From positions 1-64,000 of the forward strand of contig JAJVHY010000007.1 in NCBI GenBank assembly GCA_022072455.1: DNA of 64,000 nt, written 5' to 3'. Below the pieces are notes generated by a model that saw only the letters and a list, made by a program, of their open reading frames with translations, ran no database searches and was not told where the DNA came from. Positions 17,775 through 26,427 of the stretch are shown piece after piece. Each line of letters opens with the position of its first letter. Within the stretch, counting starts at the first letter, position 1. This stretch comes from Verrucomicrobiia bacterium (GTDB lineage: Bacteria; Verrucomicrobiota; Verrucomicrobiia; Palsa-1439). Made by a program: the position numbers and the translations under genes.

Positions 17775-19389
17775 CGATGAGGGCCTCGAGTTCCCGGCGT
17801 TCTTTCGCAAAGGCTGGCTGACCGGCGAGCGCTGAGTGGAAGGCCTGCCGGGCTTCATTGGTCTGTCCGAGTGCCAAGAGCGCCCGGCCGCGCAGCGTGG
17901 TGATTTCGTAGAACCCGGGATTCAACTTCGCCGCCTTGTCCGCCATCTCGAACGCCAGCGCCGCGTTGCCTGTTTTCAATTCTAGCCGGCCGCCAGCCAG
18001 AAGTTCGCGCGCTTTATCGAAATCGCCGAATCGAGCGAGTGCCGGGTCGGCGGCGACTCCGGGAAGTTCGCGATCGAAATCGTTCACGTCAAACACCACG
18101 AACCGGCCCAGCAGATGAGGCGTCGTGCCGGCGTAAAAGTGGCCGGCCGTGAGGTCGATGGCCACTCCGTGCGTTGCGATGTCGGCGTTGAGCGATGCGC
18201 GGTGACCTAGGCCGGCGAATACCCCGCCCGGTAATTCGCGATCGCGCATGACCGCAATAGCGCGCGCCACGGTCACCTGACCGGTCAGCAGTTCGCTCGC
18301 GCGGCCATACCGGCTCACGGAGGTCGAGCCAGCCATGAAATCAGTGTTGAGCGGCAGATCTTTGAAACCTTCGGTCAGGAAGTGGTTGGCGCAGATGATT
18401 TGGTTGGTGACCGGCTCGCGGATGTGGGTAGCCGCGGGCGTTTTCTCGACAACGATGAATTTGCCGTCGGCGCGACTGCCCAGCAGCCAGATCGTCGAGA
18501 CGAAGACGCGCGCGTCCCGCAGAATCGCGGTGGCTTCGGCGAGGTTGTGGGCGCGCTCGAGAATTTCGCGCGCAACCAAGGCAGCCGGGGTGCCGATTTG
18601 ACGGGGCAGTTCCGATGGCGCGCCGTTGATGGCGACGGAAACACCGGCGCGGTTCAGACCGCTGACGACGCCGGCCATGCCGGCCCAAGCGAGCGAGACA
18701 AATGGAATGCCCTCCGCCGGTTCGCAGAGGATCAGAATCCGGTCGCGGTCAAAGGCCGGGTCGGCTTCCCAATCGAAATTCCGGCCGGACAACAAATGCC
18801 CATCCGCCGTGGCGCTGCCCCAGACGCCGAACGACGTGCAGCCATTGCCGGTCACGAGCGGATTATCGATCAGCATGTACGAAATGTCGTGTGCGGCGTG
18901 GTAGTTCAAGACGCGATTGAAGTACGGGCCGAGTTCCGGATGGATGTCGGGGTTGCCGTGGATCATGCCGGCCATTTCCATCTGAAACCGCGGTGCAACA
19001 AACTCCGGCAAATGACGGTTGCGGAAAATGATGTAGTTTTTCAGGAGCGTAATCGCCCATTCCTGCCGGACATAGCGGCGCACCATCGCCAGCGCGGATT
19101 CTTCGAGCCGGTGGAGCTTGTCCTGCGTCAACAACCCGCCGGCATAACCCATTTCGAACGGCGTCCCGGTCAAGTACAACACCGGCAATCCCTCGCGTTC
19201 ACCGAGCCAACAGCGACCGACCCAGCGTTTGCCGTCGCGCTCGACGATGCGCTGCTGCAACACCACCGCCGCCTCCGCCGGCAACGGCGGCGGTTTGGCA
19301 ACCCAATGCCGGAGCAGCAGAACCATCGCGCCCCAGCCCACGAGCAACACCCCGGCGAAAACGAGGAGAAGACGTTGCCAGCGTTTCAT
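17761..19389 (-). CDS. C45-type Ntn hydrolase/acyltransferase with TPR tail, 542 aa
   Basis: N-terminal membrane anchor (LLLVFAGVLLVGWGAMVLLL), then an Ntn-hydrolase domain in which GNGCTSFGVWGSATADG places the putative nucleophile at Cys184, followed by LLSGRNFDWE, the pattern of C45 acyl-CoA:6-aminopenicillanate-type enzymes. In classical C45 enzymes the Cys becomes N-terminal by autocleavage. The last 100 residues resemble one or two TPR units (LRGRALLALGQTNEARQAFHSALAGQP). Related proteins are known in flexirubin-type loci, where their substrate is not settled. Its start overlaps the upstream dehydratase gene (ATGA). It probably works on the periplasmic side as an acylase or acyltransferase. 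Confidence 0.75.
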   Translation of the reverse strand: MKRWQRLLLVFAGVLLVGWGAMVLLLRHWVAKPPPLPAEAAVVLQQRIVERDGKRWVGRCWLGEREGLPVLYLTGTPFEMGYAGGLLTQDKLHRLEESALAMVRRYVRQEWAITLLKNYIIFRNRHLPEFVAPRFQMEMAGMIHGNPDIHPELGPYFNRVLNYHAAHDISYMLIDNPLVTGNGCTSFGVWGSATADGHLLSGRNFDWEADPAFDRDRILILCEPAEGIPFVSLAWAGMAGVVSGLNRAGVSVAINGAPSELPRQIGTPAALVAREILERAHNLAEATAILRDARVFVSTIWLLGSRADGKFIVVEKTPAATHIREPVTNQIICANHFLTEGFKDLPLNTDFMAGSTSVSRYGRASELLTGQVTVARAIAVMRDRELPGGVFAGLGHRASLNADIATHGVAIDLTAGHFYAGTTPHLLGRFVVFDVNDFDRELPGVAADPALARFGDFDKARELLAGGRLELKTGNAALAFEMADKAAKLNPGFYEITTLRGRALLALGQTNEARQAFHSALAGQPAFAKERRELEALIDATR

Positions 19390-19709
19390 GCGCGCTCCAA
19401 GAGCAGGAGCGTCTCGCCCGCCGGTTGGTCGCCGACGAACAACCGCGCATGAGCCAGAAATCCGTCGAGTTTCAATTGCAGCCGGACGGTTTCGCCGGGG
19501 CGGATGGGGCGCTGAAATTTGGCTTTCCGCACGGCCCGAATCACCACCGGCCCCAGTGATTGTTCAGCCAACTGCCGGACCATCTCCAACTGAAACACCC
19601 CCGGCAAGATCGGCTGACCAGGAAAATGGCCGGCAAAGAATGGCTCCGTCGGAGCGAACTGGAATTCGTCGCCACGGCGAGCATGCGCAATCACAGCGCG
19701 CAGGTTCAT
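19386..19709 (-). CDS. FabA/FabZ-like hotdog dehydratase (ApeI-like), 107 aa
   Basis: A short single hotdog domain with the FabZ hallmark FFAGHFPGQPILPGVFQLE, giving the catalytic His and the helix Glu. At 107 residues it is shorter than FabZ (about 140-150) because the N-terminal extension is missing, as in the small dehydratases of aryl-polyene clusters. Its likely reaction is dehydration of 3-hydroxyacyl-ACP to trans-2-enoyl-ACP in each elongation round. Both ends overlap neighbours by ATGA, so expression is coupled to the C45 gene and the lipoprotein gene. Confidence 0.82.
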   Translation of the reverse strand: MNLRAVIAHARRGDEFQFAPTEPFFAGHFPGQPILPGVFQLEMVRQLAEQSLGPVVIRAVRKAKFQRPIRPGETVRLQLKLDGFLAHARLFVGDQPAGETLLLLERA

Positions 19710-20137
19710 CGCGGTACCTCGAACAAACTGGCCGGCTGCGGGCCGGGCTTGGTTTCGACGGTGCGGAGTTCGAGGGTGTGATGCCGGTCGCGGAAGGTCA
19801 GCGTGCCCGATTCGGCGAACCGGCGCAGGTCAGCGGCGACAAACCGTTCGATCCACTCCCGGCGCAGCACCGGACTGGGGCGCATCACGTGCATTGCGCC
19901 GTCCGGTTTAATCAGCACATCAGCCAGAACCTGTCCGAGAGTGTGGGTCATGATCAGCCGTATGCCGTCATGTTCGCTGAGCGCGAGATAACCGGTCAAC
20001 GGGAACTGCCGGCCGCGAATCGTGAGCACACCGCGTTGCGTCAAGAACGCGTCGGTCGAGACTCGCACCGGAGTCGGCGGCGGCACCGTGGCGCAACCGA
20101 TCAGCAATGCCGTCAGGGCGAAGACTTCAAGGCGCAT
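19706..20137 (-). CDS. DUF3261-like outer-membrane lipoprotein of polyene locus, 143 aa
   Basis: Signal peptide with a lipobox (ALLIGCAT, Cys near residue 15), then a small beta-rich domain (GRQFPLTGYLALSEHDGIRL, LADVLIKPDG). The arrangement of a LolA-like protein next to a small lipoprotein is typical of aryl-polyene operons, where both are thought to help move the pigment to the outer membrane. It overlaps the LolA-like gene by 11 bp. Family assignment rests on size, lipobox and position more than on residues. Confidence 0.7.
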   Translation of the reverse strand: MRLEVFALTALLIGCATVPPPTPVRVSTDAFLTQRGVLTIRGRQFPLTGYLALSEHDGIRLIMTHTLGQVLADVLIKPDGAMHVMRPSPVLRREWIERFVAADLRRFAESGTLTFRDRHHTLELRTVETKPGPQPASLFEVPR

Positions 20138-20759
20138 GGTTCACCGCGCGTTTCACGTCGGCGAGCGGCAGGGGTTTGGACTGGTCAAACGTCCCGACCG
20201 GATACGTCACATCCCGGCGTTCGTTGGCCAGGATGATCCGCGTCGAGTCGCCGGCCGGTTCACGCATCACGATCTCGCGCACCGCCACGAACTCGGGCGC
20301 CATGTGCATCTCGATGGCCGCGAGCATCCCGCGGATGTTCGCATCTTTCGGGATGAGGACAATGCTCGTATTGGTAACGGTCACGGTGTAGTCAGCTGTC
20401 AATGCATCGAGGTTGCCCTGATGCATCCAAGTCATTTGTTCCATCACCCGCTGGAGCATCTGCGGAAAACCGAGTTTCAGTTTCTTGCCGTCCTCGAATT
20501 GGGCCACCGATTTGTGATCGCCGAGCAGGATTGTCTGATACGGTGCGGTTGTTTCCCAGCGGATCCGATCCGGTTTCTCGATCAACATCACGCCTTCGGA
20601 TTTCAACGGCTCGGCGAACAGGCTGAGGTGCCGTTCTTGAGTAAATTCCAGATATACCGACTTCAGCGCGGCCATGCCGGCTTTCACTTTTTCCAGCGGC
20701 GCCACATCGTCCGCCCAGCCGCACACCGGCAACGCCAGAATCAATAGCAGTCGTTTCAT
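20127..20759 (-). CDS. LolA-like periplasmic carrier protein, 210 aa
   Basis: Signal peptide (MKRLLLILALPVCGWA) and a LolA fold signature: LKSVYLEFTQERHLSLFAEPLKSEGVML, RIRWETTAPYQTILL, and later DVTYPVGTFDQSKPLP. LolA relatives in polyene clusters are proposed to carry the lipid-linked pigment across the periplasm in the way LolA carries lipoproteins. The start sits in an ATGA overlap with the deacetylase stop. A second, housekeeping LolA would be expected elsewhere in the genome. Confidence 0.8.
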   Translation of the reverse strand: MKRLLLILALPVCGWADDVAPLEKVKAGMAALKSVYLEFTQERHLSLFAEPLKSEGVMLIEKPDRIRWETTAPYQTILLGDHKSVAQFEDGKKLKLGFPQMLQRVMEQMTWMHQGNLDALTADYTVTVTNTSIVLIPKDANIRGMLAAIEMHMAPEFVAVREIVMREPAGDSTRIILANERRDVTYPVGTFDQSKPLPLADVKRAVNHAP

Positions 20760-21508
20760 TCTAAAATCCTGTCCAACCGCACGATTTCATAGCCAGCGTC
20801 GCGCAGCTTGTCCAAAAGTTTTCGCACCGTCGCGACCAACCGCTCCGCCGGGATGTTGCCATCGTGCAACAAGAGAATCCCACCGGGCCGCACCCGCTTC
20901 AAGATGCGTTCCACGATCTCCACCGGCTCCGTCAACTTCGTGTCCAGACCGCGCGCCGTCCACCCGATCACTTTCAGGTTCAACGCCCGGGCCGCACGAA
21001 ACACGCGCGGATTCGACAACCCCATCGGCGGCCGAAACAATTGCGGGCGCTGCCCGGTCGCTTGTTCAATCGAATCCTGCGCTTGCGTCAACTCCGCGCG
21101 CAACCGGCCGACAGTGAAAAAATTGGTGTGGTTGCTGTGCGCGAACGAATGGTTCTCGACCTGGTGCCCCTCGCGCACGATTCGCGCCGCCAACTCCGGG
21201 TGTTCCGCCACTTTCCGTCCGACGCAAAAAAAAGTCGCCACCACCCCCGCCTCGCGCAACAAATCCAACAACGCCGGCGTCGAACGCGGATCCGGCCCGT
21301 CATCAAACGTCAACGCCACTTGCCGGCGATCGGCTCGACCGAAACAGACATACGGCCCATAGATTCGTAGTTTCGGAAACGCCACACCCAAGCCCAACAC
21401 AATCAGCGCCCCCACCGTCACCGCAACCGCCAGCAGCACACTCCCCAGCCACCACGCGACACACCAGCCCGCAACCATGATCCCAATCACAAAATGGTGG
21501 CGGCTCAT
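20756..21508 (-). CDS. Polysaccharide deacetylase (NodB homology), membrane-anchored, 250 aa
   Basis: ATG at 21508 overlaps the ketosynthase stop (ATGA). Two hydrophobic segments at residues about 5-45 anchor it. The NodB domain has TFDDGPD (motif 1), NHSFAHSNHT (metal-binding His pair), RPPMGLSN and ILLLHDG. Family members are metal-dependent deacetylases of N-acetylated sugars. Together with the GT2-DUF2062 protein it suggests that the pigment is joined to an amino sugar or that its anchor is deacetylated; that link is inferred. Confidence 0.82.
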   Translation of the reverse strand: MSRHHFVIGIMVAGWCVAWWLGSVLLAVAVTVGALIVLGLGVAFPKLRIYGPYVCFGRADRRQVALTFDDGPDPRSTPALLDLLREAGVVATFFCVGRKVAEHPELAARIVREGHQVENHSFAHSNHTNFFTVGRLRAELTQAQDSIEQATGQRPQLFRPPMGLSNPRVFRAARALNLKVIGWTARGLDTKLTEPVEIVERILKRVRPGGILLLHDGNIPAERLVATVRKLLDKLRDAGYEIVRLDRILE

Positions 21509-23661
21509 GGCTGAACACAACACACCGCTTTGCCGCCACTCACCGACAACGTGTACAACACCACGCCCCGGCAACCGCCGCGCACGAGTTCCACGGCTTG
21601 CGCAAAACCAAAAGCCGACGCGGAATAATGATCGCCGCACAACTGCTTGTACGTCTGCTGCGGCAACCCGAGCTGACCGGCAACTGCCGTGTAGTGCTCA
21701 TCCAACACCGGCCAACCGCCCGCCCCGGTCATCAGGACCTCAACCTGTTTCAGATCAATCGTCTCCGCGATCCACGCCGCTTCGCGCCCCACGTCGAACG
21801 GCCGCCGGTACCGCCCCAGCCGGACCGCCGTCACCCGCGCCAAGCCCGGACCGCCCGGCGCGAGCCGCACAACCGTCGCGCCTTCGCCGGGCCGCGCCGC
21901 GTTTTTCCACAACCCCCAGCGGCCGGCAAAAGTCACATAATACTTGCCGAGCTCATCGGCCCCGCCCACCAACGCCGCGTCGGCGCTGCCCGTCGCCAGT
22001 TGATCGCAGCCCTGCCAAAGCGCAACCTCGAACGAAATCTCCCGGCAAGTCGGCGCCGAATTGAACCCGCGCGCGCCCATGGCCATCCCGATCAGGCCGG
22101 CCGGCACGTTATGCACCGAATTGATGAATCGCGCCGGCATCGGCTCGCCCTCGTCCTTCGCGATCATGTTTTCGATGAATTGCGCCGCCTCGCCGACACA
22201 CCCCAAACCGGTCCCGATGGCGACTGCAGTGTTGGCCGTTGCCGGACCACAACGTTTGGCTGCCACCAACGTCATCTGCCCCAACCGGCTCGCGCGGCGG
22301 CGTTGCATCGGATCGAGTTCGCCCGGCCCGGCAAATTCACCACAAACAAACGCGGGCACCGTGGCAGGTGGCAACGGTGGTTTGATTTGGTAATCGGAAA
22401 CACCGGGCGCGCACACCACTCCCACCCCGGTCACAACTATCGGCTGCACGGTTGCGGGCACGGGCGGCGCCGGTGTGTCCGGCTGCGAAATGATCAACAC
22501 CGCATTGTTGCCACCGAACCCGAACGAGTTGCTCATCACGTGGCGCAACCGGGCCGGCTGAAATTCCGTGACCGGCGTCAACCCAATGGCCGGATCCACA
22601 TCGGAAAACCCCGGATTCGCCGGCAACTCCTGGTGCCGCAACGCCGCGACGCACACCACGGCTTCAATCGCGCCGCTGGCGCCGAGCGAGTGACCGAAAA
22701 ATCGTTTCGTCGAAGAAAACGGCGGAACGCGGTCGCCAAAGACCGTCTTCAACGCCTTGCCTTCCGCCAAATCGTTGTCGCGCGTGCCGGTCCCGTGCGC
22801 ATTCACATAATCAATTGCTGCCGGCGTCAGATTGGCCCGGCGCAACGCCGCCCGCATGGCGGCCACGGCGCCGCTGCCCTCAGGATGCGGGGCCGTCGCA
22901 TGAAACGCATCGCAACTCGCGCCCCATCCGCTCAAGCGCGCCAAAATCGTTGCGCCGCGCCGCCGGGCGAACTGCTCCTCCTCCACCACCAAGATCGCCG
23001 CGCCTTCACCGAGCGACATGCCGGCGCGCGCCACGTCGAACGGCCGGCAACCTTGCGCGTCCACCAACATCAACGAATGAAACCCGCCCCACGTCATTCT
23101 CGATACCGAATCGCCGCCGCCGGCCAGCATCACATCCGCCGCGCCGGCCACAATCATGTCGGCCGCCGTGGCGATGGAGAGCGCACCCGACGAACACGCC
23201 GTCGCCACGGTCACGCCCGGCCCGTAGAAACCGAAACTGTCGGCCACCAAATCCGTGGCATTGGCGCATTCGTGAAACCGGGTCGGTCGCGGTCGTAACT
23301 TCCCGGTTTTGATCAACGTGGTGAGAAATCTTTCGCTGTCGAAGGAACCACCGGTCGAGCCGCCCAGCGAAACGCCGGCGCGTTCACCGTCGAAATCCCG
23401 GAGCTGCGCCGATTCAATGGCTTCGCGCGCCGCCAGCCACACGAGGCGGTCGGTGCGCGAGCCGTGGACCGGCGCGCCCAAGGCCAGCAGATCCCCGCGC
23501 ACTTCCGCGATCGGCGATTGACCGTACCGGGGCGACGGAAACAAGGTCAACGCACCCAGCCCACTCTGACCGGCGCGCAGTGCGCTCCAAACCTCGGCAA
23601 CCCCACACCCCGGCGCGGTGATGATTCCAAGCCCGGTGATTACTGGGGAACGCGCAGTCAC
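21505..23661 (-). CDS. Ketosynthase fused to a ketosynthase-like (chain-length-factor type) domain, 718 aa
   Basis: Residues 1 to about 395 form a complete beta-ketoacyl-ACP synthase: VATACSSG (Cys156), NAHGTGT (His289) and TKRFFGHSLGASG (Lys319, His324), so the Cys-His-His triad is intact. From about residue 407 (PIVVTGVGVVCAPG) a second, shorter thiolase-fold domain follows, resembling the N-terminal ketosynthase-like domain of chain-length-factor proteins (SVHNVPAGLIGMAMGARG, LVGGADELG). Elsewhere KS and CLF are usually separate subunits. GTG start inside the ACP stop (GTGA). It likely performs the main chain elongation; whether the second half is catalytic is unclear. Confidence 0.85.
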   Translation of the reverse strand: MTARSPVITGLGIITAPGCGVAEVWSALRAGQSGLGALTLFPSPRYGQSPIAEVRGDLLALGAPVHGSRTDRLVWLAAREAIESAQLRDFDGERAGVSLGGSTGGSFDSERFLTTLIKTGKLRPRPTRFHECANATDLVADSFGFYGPGVTVATACSSGALSIATAADMIVAGAADVMLAGGGDSVSRMTWGGFHSLMLVDAQGCRPFDVARAGMSLGEGAAILVVEEEQFARRRGATILARLSGWGASCDAFHATAPHPEGSGAVAAMRAALRRANLTPAAIDYVNAHGTGTRDNDLAEGKALKTVFGDRVPPFSSTKRFFGHSLGASGAIEAVVCVAALRHQELPANPGFSDVDPAIGLTPVTEFQPARLRHVMSNSFGFGGNNAVLIISQPDTPAPPVPATVQPIVVTGVGVVCAPGVSDYQIKPPLPPATVPAFVCGEFAGPGELDPMQRRRASRLGQMTLVAAKRCGPATANTAVAIGTGLGCVGEAAQFIENMIAKDEGEPMPARFINSVHNVPAGLIGMAMGARGFNSAPTCREISFEVALWQGCDQLATGSADAALVGGADELGKYYVTFAGRWGLWKNAARPGEGATVVRLAPGGPGLARVTAVRLGRYRRPFDVGREAAWIAETIDLKQVEVLMTGAGGWPVLDEHYTAVAGQLGLPQQTYKQLCGDHYSASAFGFAQAVELVRGGCRGVVLYTLSVSGGKAVCCVQP

Positions 23662-23918
23662 TTCGTCGGTTGTTTGGCGCGGATGAATTCCGCTAACGCG
23701 TGGACCGAGGCGAACGCCGGCCGCCCTTCTTCGATGTCCTTGATGACGATGCCATAGTGCTTCTCGAGCATGACGACGAGTTCGAGGGCGTCAATCGAAT
23801 CCAGTCCGAGTCCGCTGCCGAACAACGGCGCGTTTTCATCAATCTGGCCGGGCGTGATGTCCTGCAATTTCAGCGTTTCGATAATGCGTGATTTAAGGTC
23901 GGTAACCAACTGATCCAT
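23658..23918 (-). CDS. Acyl carrier protein of the polyene locus, 86 aa
   Basis: Short acidic protein with the phosphopantetheine site GLDSIDALEL (Ser41) and the four-helix ACP pattern (IIETLKLQDITPGQIDENAPLFG). Only one ACP is visible, whereas E. coli-type aryl-polyene loci have two. It lies between the two ketosynthase-type genes, 18 bp after the 187-aa protein and overlapping the fusion ketosynthase by 4 bp. A phosphopantetheinyl transferase must act on it but none is encoded in the window. Confidence 0.92.
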   Translation of the reverse strand: MDQLVTDLKSRIIETLKLQDITPGQIDENAPLFGSGLGLDSIDALELVVMLEKHYGIVIKDIEEGRPAFASVHALAEFIRAKQPTK

Positions 23919-23936
23919 GAAAAAAGCTCTCCCAAT

Positions 23937-24500
23937 TCAGGCGCGCACTCTAGCACACAGCGACCTCAAGTCACGGTCATTTTCAGTCAACGGTATGCCG
24001 CCGCCACCGCGCTGCAAAAAAGCGGCCCATGCGCGGGCGACCACCGGCACTCCAGCCAATTCACCGGCATCGGTCGCCACCACATCGCACTCCACGCACA
24101 CGCAGCCGGTTGCCTCGCCATGCCGGAGCCACTCCGCCGCTTCGCCAAGCACCTGGTCACAGCCACCGAGCAAACACAAATTCGGCCCCGTCAACCCGTG
24201 ACGGATCGCAATCTCGCCAGTCACCGAACTCGGCAACGTATAAATGAATAACGACGGGCTCACCCCACCCGGCTCGTTTCGTGTCCGCCAATACTGCACG
24301 TCCGTCGTCAACGACCCGGCATTCGTCGCCACGATGACTCCGATGTCAGCCCGCGAACCAAACTTGACGCCTAACGCTTCCACTGCCGTCAACCCGAGCT
24401 GACACACCGGATCCATCCGGCCAAACCGCGAACCGAATTGATACCGGCTCACGTCGGCCGGAGTCACGCTGCTGGTGGCGACAACGGCAATGTTACTCAT
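23937..24500 (-). CDS. Short ketosynthase-like protein (chain-length-factor type), 187 aa
   Basis: Half-length thiolase-fold protein: VCQLGLTAVEALGVKFG, VIVATNAGSLTTDVQYW and RHGLTGPNLCLLGGCDQVLGEAAEW. The Cys in LLGGCDQ falls at the position of the ketosynthase nucleophile, but the C-terminal half with the two catalytic His residues is absent, so it is unlikely to condense chains alone. Proteins of this size occur beside full ketosynthases in polyene and flexirubin loci. It overlaps the preceding ketosynthase gene by 8 bp. It could heterodimerise with the ketosynthase at 24493-25620 to set chain length. Confidence 0.72.
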   Translation of the reverse strand: MSNIAVVATSSVTPADVSRYQFGSRFGRMDPVCQLGLTAVEALGVKFGSRADIGVIVATNAGSLTTDVQYWRTRNEPGGVSPSLFIYTLPSSVTGEIAIRHGLTGPNLCLLGGCDQVLGEAAEWLRHGEATGCVCVECDVVATDAGELAGVPVVARAWAAFLQRGGGGIPLTENDRDLRSLCARVRA

Positions 24501-25620
24501 GGCGTACCACCAACGCGGCGTTTACTCCGCCGAAGCCGGTCCCCAATTTCAGACTATGCCGCACCCGCGCGCCGGTCTGCGGCACATGCAAAACCTCCGC
24601 CATTACCGGCGTCGTCAACCGCGGCGTACCGGGCAAACAGCGTTCCGTCGCTGCCACCACGCACACGATCGTCTCCAACACCCCGGCCGCGCCGAGCGTG
24701 TGACCGAACATCCCCTTCGATGCACTCACCGGCGGACACGCGTTGCCAAAAATCGTCCGTAACGCCAGCGACTCCATCGCGTCGTTGTAGGGCGTCCCGG
24801 TGCCGTGGGCGTTGACGTACCCAATGTCGCGCGGCTTCAATCGCGCCGCATCGAGCGCGCGTTGAATCGCCAGCGCCAGCCCTGATCCGTCACGCGATGG
24901 CCCGGTCAAATGATTTGCGTCGTTGCTTCCGCCCCAGCCGGCAATCGTCGTCGCCCCTTCCCCGCGCACCAACACCACCGCCGCACCCGCCTCACCGGCA
25001 CTCAACCCGGCCCGGTCCCGGTCAAACGGCCGGCAACCCAACGGATCGAGCGCCTTCAACGAGCTGAAACCCGCCACGATAAACCGCGACAGACAATCCG
25101 CCCCCACCACCAAGACCGCGTCCGCCAAATCACGCTGCAAAAGTTTCGCCCCCTGCGAAATCGCCAGCATGCCGGAGATGCAAGCCACCGATACGCACTG
25201 GACTGGCCCCGCCGCGCCATGCGCCGCCGCCAAATCCTCCGCCAGCCACTGCGCCTGCCAATGCCGGCGCGCCGACACCGCACACGGGCGATCCTCTGTC
25301 AGCCGTTCCAACGCCTCGATATTGGCTTTCGTCGTCGCGAGCACGAGCCCGATGCGCGCCGGCGGAATGTTCTCCAGCCGACCGGCCGCCTCGTGGCGCG
25401 CCTCCCGTAACGCCCGGTCGGCCAACTCATAAATTGGGTCTTCCCCTTCCACTGTTGTGGCGCCGACGATGTTGGATTGAAAAGCCGCGCCGGTAAACCG
25501 CGGCACCGGGCGCAGTCCGCTCGTGTTGTTGCGGATCGCCTCCCGTAAGCCCGCCACATCCGCGCCCACCGCGGACACGGCGCCGCACCCGGCAATCGCT
25601 ATTTCCAAAGCCCCTCCCAT
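24493..25620 (-). CDS. Beta-ketoacyl-ACP synthase, 375 aa
   Basis: FabF-type ketosynthase with all catalytic residues: SVACISGM (Cys147), NAHGTGTPYND (His272) and SKGMFGHTLGAAG (Lys302, His307). ATG at 25620 overlaps the thioesterase stop by 22 bp; a start four codons earlier is also open. It is the first ketosynthase gene in the direction of transcription, followed at once by the half-size ketosynthase-like gene. It likely catalyses Claisen condensation with malonyl-ACP, possibly in the starter step, with the fusion ketosynthase doing extension. The division of labour cannot be read from sequence. Confidence 0.87.
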   Translation of the reverse strand: MGGALEIAIAGCGAVSAVGADVAGLREAIRNNTSGLRPVPRFTGAAFQSNIVGATTVEGEDPIYELADRALREARHEAAGRLENIPPARIGLVLATTKANIEALERLTEDRPCAVSARRHWQAQWLAEDLAAAHGAAGPVQCVSVACISGMLAISQGAKLLQRDLADAVLVVGADCLSRFIVAGFSSLKALDPLGCRPFDRDRAGLSAGEAGAAVVLVRGEGATTIAGWGGSNDANHLTGPSRDGSGLALAIQRALDAARLKPRDIGYVNAHGTGTPYNDAMESLALRTIFGNACPPVSASKGMFGHTLGAAGVLETIVCVVAATERCLPGTPRLTTPVMAEVLHVPQTGARVRHSLKLGTGFGGVNAALVVRHE

Positions 25621-26033
25621 CGCCGGTAACAATCCAACAGGAGCGGCGGGGGCCGCAACAAGAGATTGCCGGCGGCGTCGGTGAATGCCTGGACGCTCGC
25701 GCCTCGCGCCAATAGTTGCCGGTCGGCGAGCCGGTGGACTTGGTACTGGAAATCGAGTTTGACGGATTCAGCTTTGAGCAGCCGGGCGGTGACTTCCAGC
25801 CGGTCGTTGTCGAGAGCCGGGGCAAGGTAATCCACGGTGATGCGGGCGATGGGCGCACGGAGGCCGGCCTGGCGGATGTCGGCATAATCAATCCCGTACT
25901 GCGCGCCGAAGGCGCGGCGGGCGTCCTCGAAATAACTGAGGTAATGTCCGTGCCACGCGATGCGCATCGAATCCACTTCTTGAAAGCGGACGGTAAGCTG
26001 GGTGCGAGCTTCGAGGTAGGGGCGGTCAGGCAT
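25599..26033 (-). CDS. 4HBT-type acyl thioesterase (ApeK-like), 144 aa
   Basis: Hotdog thioesterase with TVRFQEVDSMRIAWHGHYLSYFEDAR, the 4-hydroxybenzoyl-CoA thioesterase/YbgC signature in which an Asp precedes WHGHY, and IRQAGLRAPIARITVDYLAP after it. It overlaps the next upstream gene by 8 bp. In aryl-polyene operons such an enzyme may release or edit acyl chains on the ACP. Its substrate here is unknown. Confidence 0.82.
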   Translation of the reverse strand: MPDRPYLEARTQLTVRFQEVDSMRIAWHGHYLSYFEDARRAFGAQYGIDYADIRQAGLRAPIARITVDYLAPALDNDRLEVTARLLKAESVKLDFQYQVHRLADRQLLARGASVQAFTDAAGNLLLRPPPLLLDCYRRWEGLWK

Positions 26034-26427
26034 AGACGGTCAATTCGCCGGTCGCGATCGGTTGCCCGGCGGCGGTGATCGTGCCGGCAATCAGGCGCAT
26101 GGAGCCGAGCCGTTTGAGTTCACGGGTTTCGATTTCAAGCAGCAAGCCAACGGCGGGCCGGGAGTGAATCTGAAAGTTCGTGACTGCGGCGAGCATGCCG
26201 ACGGCCGGTGGATGACCGCTCCCGGCCTGAGCGCCCAACGCGGCGGCAAAGGTCTGCGCGACGCATTCGACGAGAGCGGCTTCCGTCACCACGCCGTTCG
26301 CGACGGCAAAATGGTCGGGCATGAAGCAAGTCGTGGCGCGGGCGCACTCCGCATCGGCTTGGGTCAGGGTTTCGATGAAACACATCGGGGCGCGATGTGG
26401 GAGGAGTGTGACGGCGGCGATCTTCAT
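26026..26427 (-). CDS. Hotdog-fold 3-hydroxyacyl-ACP dehydratase-like protein (ApeP-like), 133 aa
   Basis: Opens with LLPHRAPMCFIETL, the LPHR.PM.FI motif of the aryl-polyene dehydratase group, and continues with CFMPDHFAVANGVVTEAALVEC and a second hotdog strand block (NFQIHSRPAVGLLLEIETRELK). It probably pairs with the small dehydratase at 19386-19709, as ApeI and ApeP do in E. coli-type loci. ATG at 26427 overlaps the acyltransferase stop (ATGA); the longer frame to 26466 is unlikely. Confidence 0.75.
   Translation of the reverse strand: MKIAAVTLLPHRAPMCFIETLTQADAECARATTCFMPDHFAVANGVVTEAALVECVAQTFAAALGAQAGSGHPPAVGMLAAVTNFQIHSRPAVGLLLEIETRELKRLGSMRLIAGTITAAGQPIATGELTVYA

Noticed and set aside
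21598-23298. 566-codon plus-strand frame opposite the ketosynthase fusion
   Set aside because: Arg/His/Pro-rich shadow; the ketosynthase active-site motifs are on the other strand.
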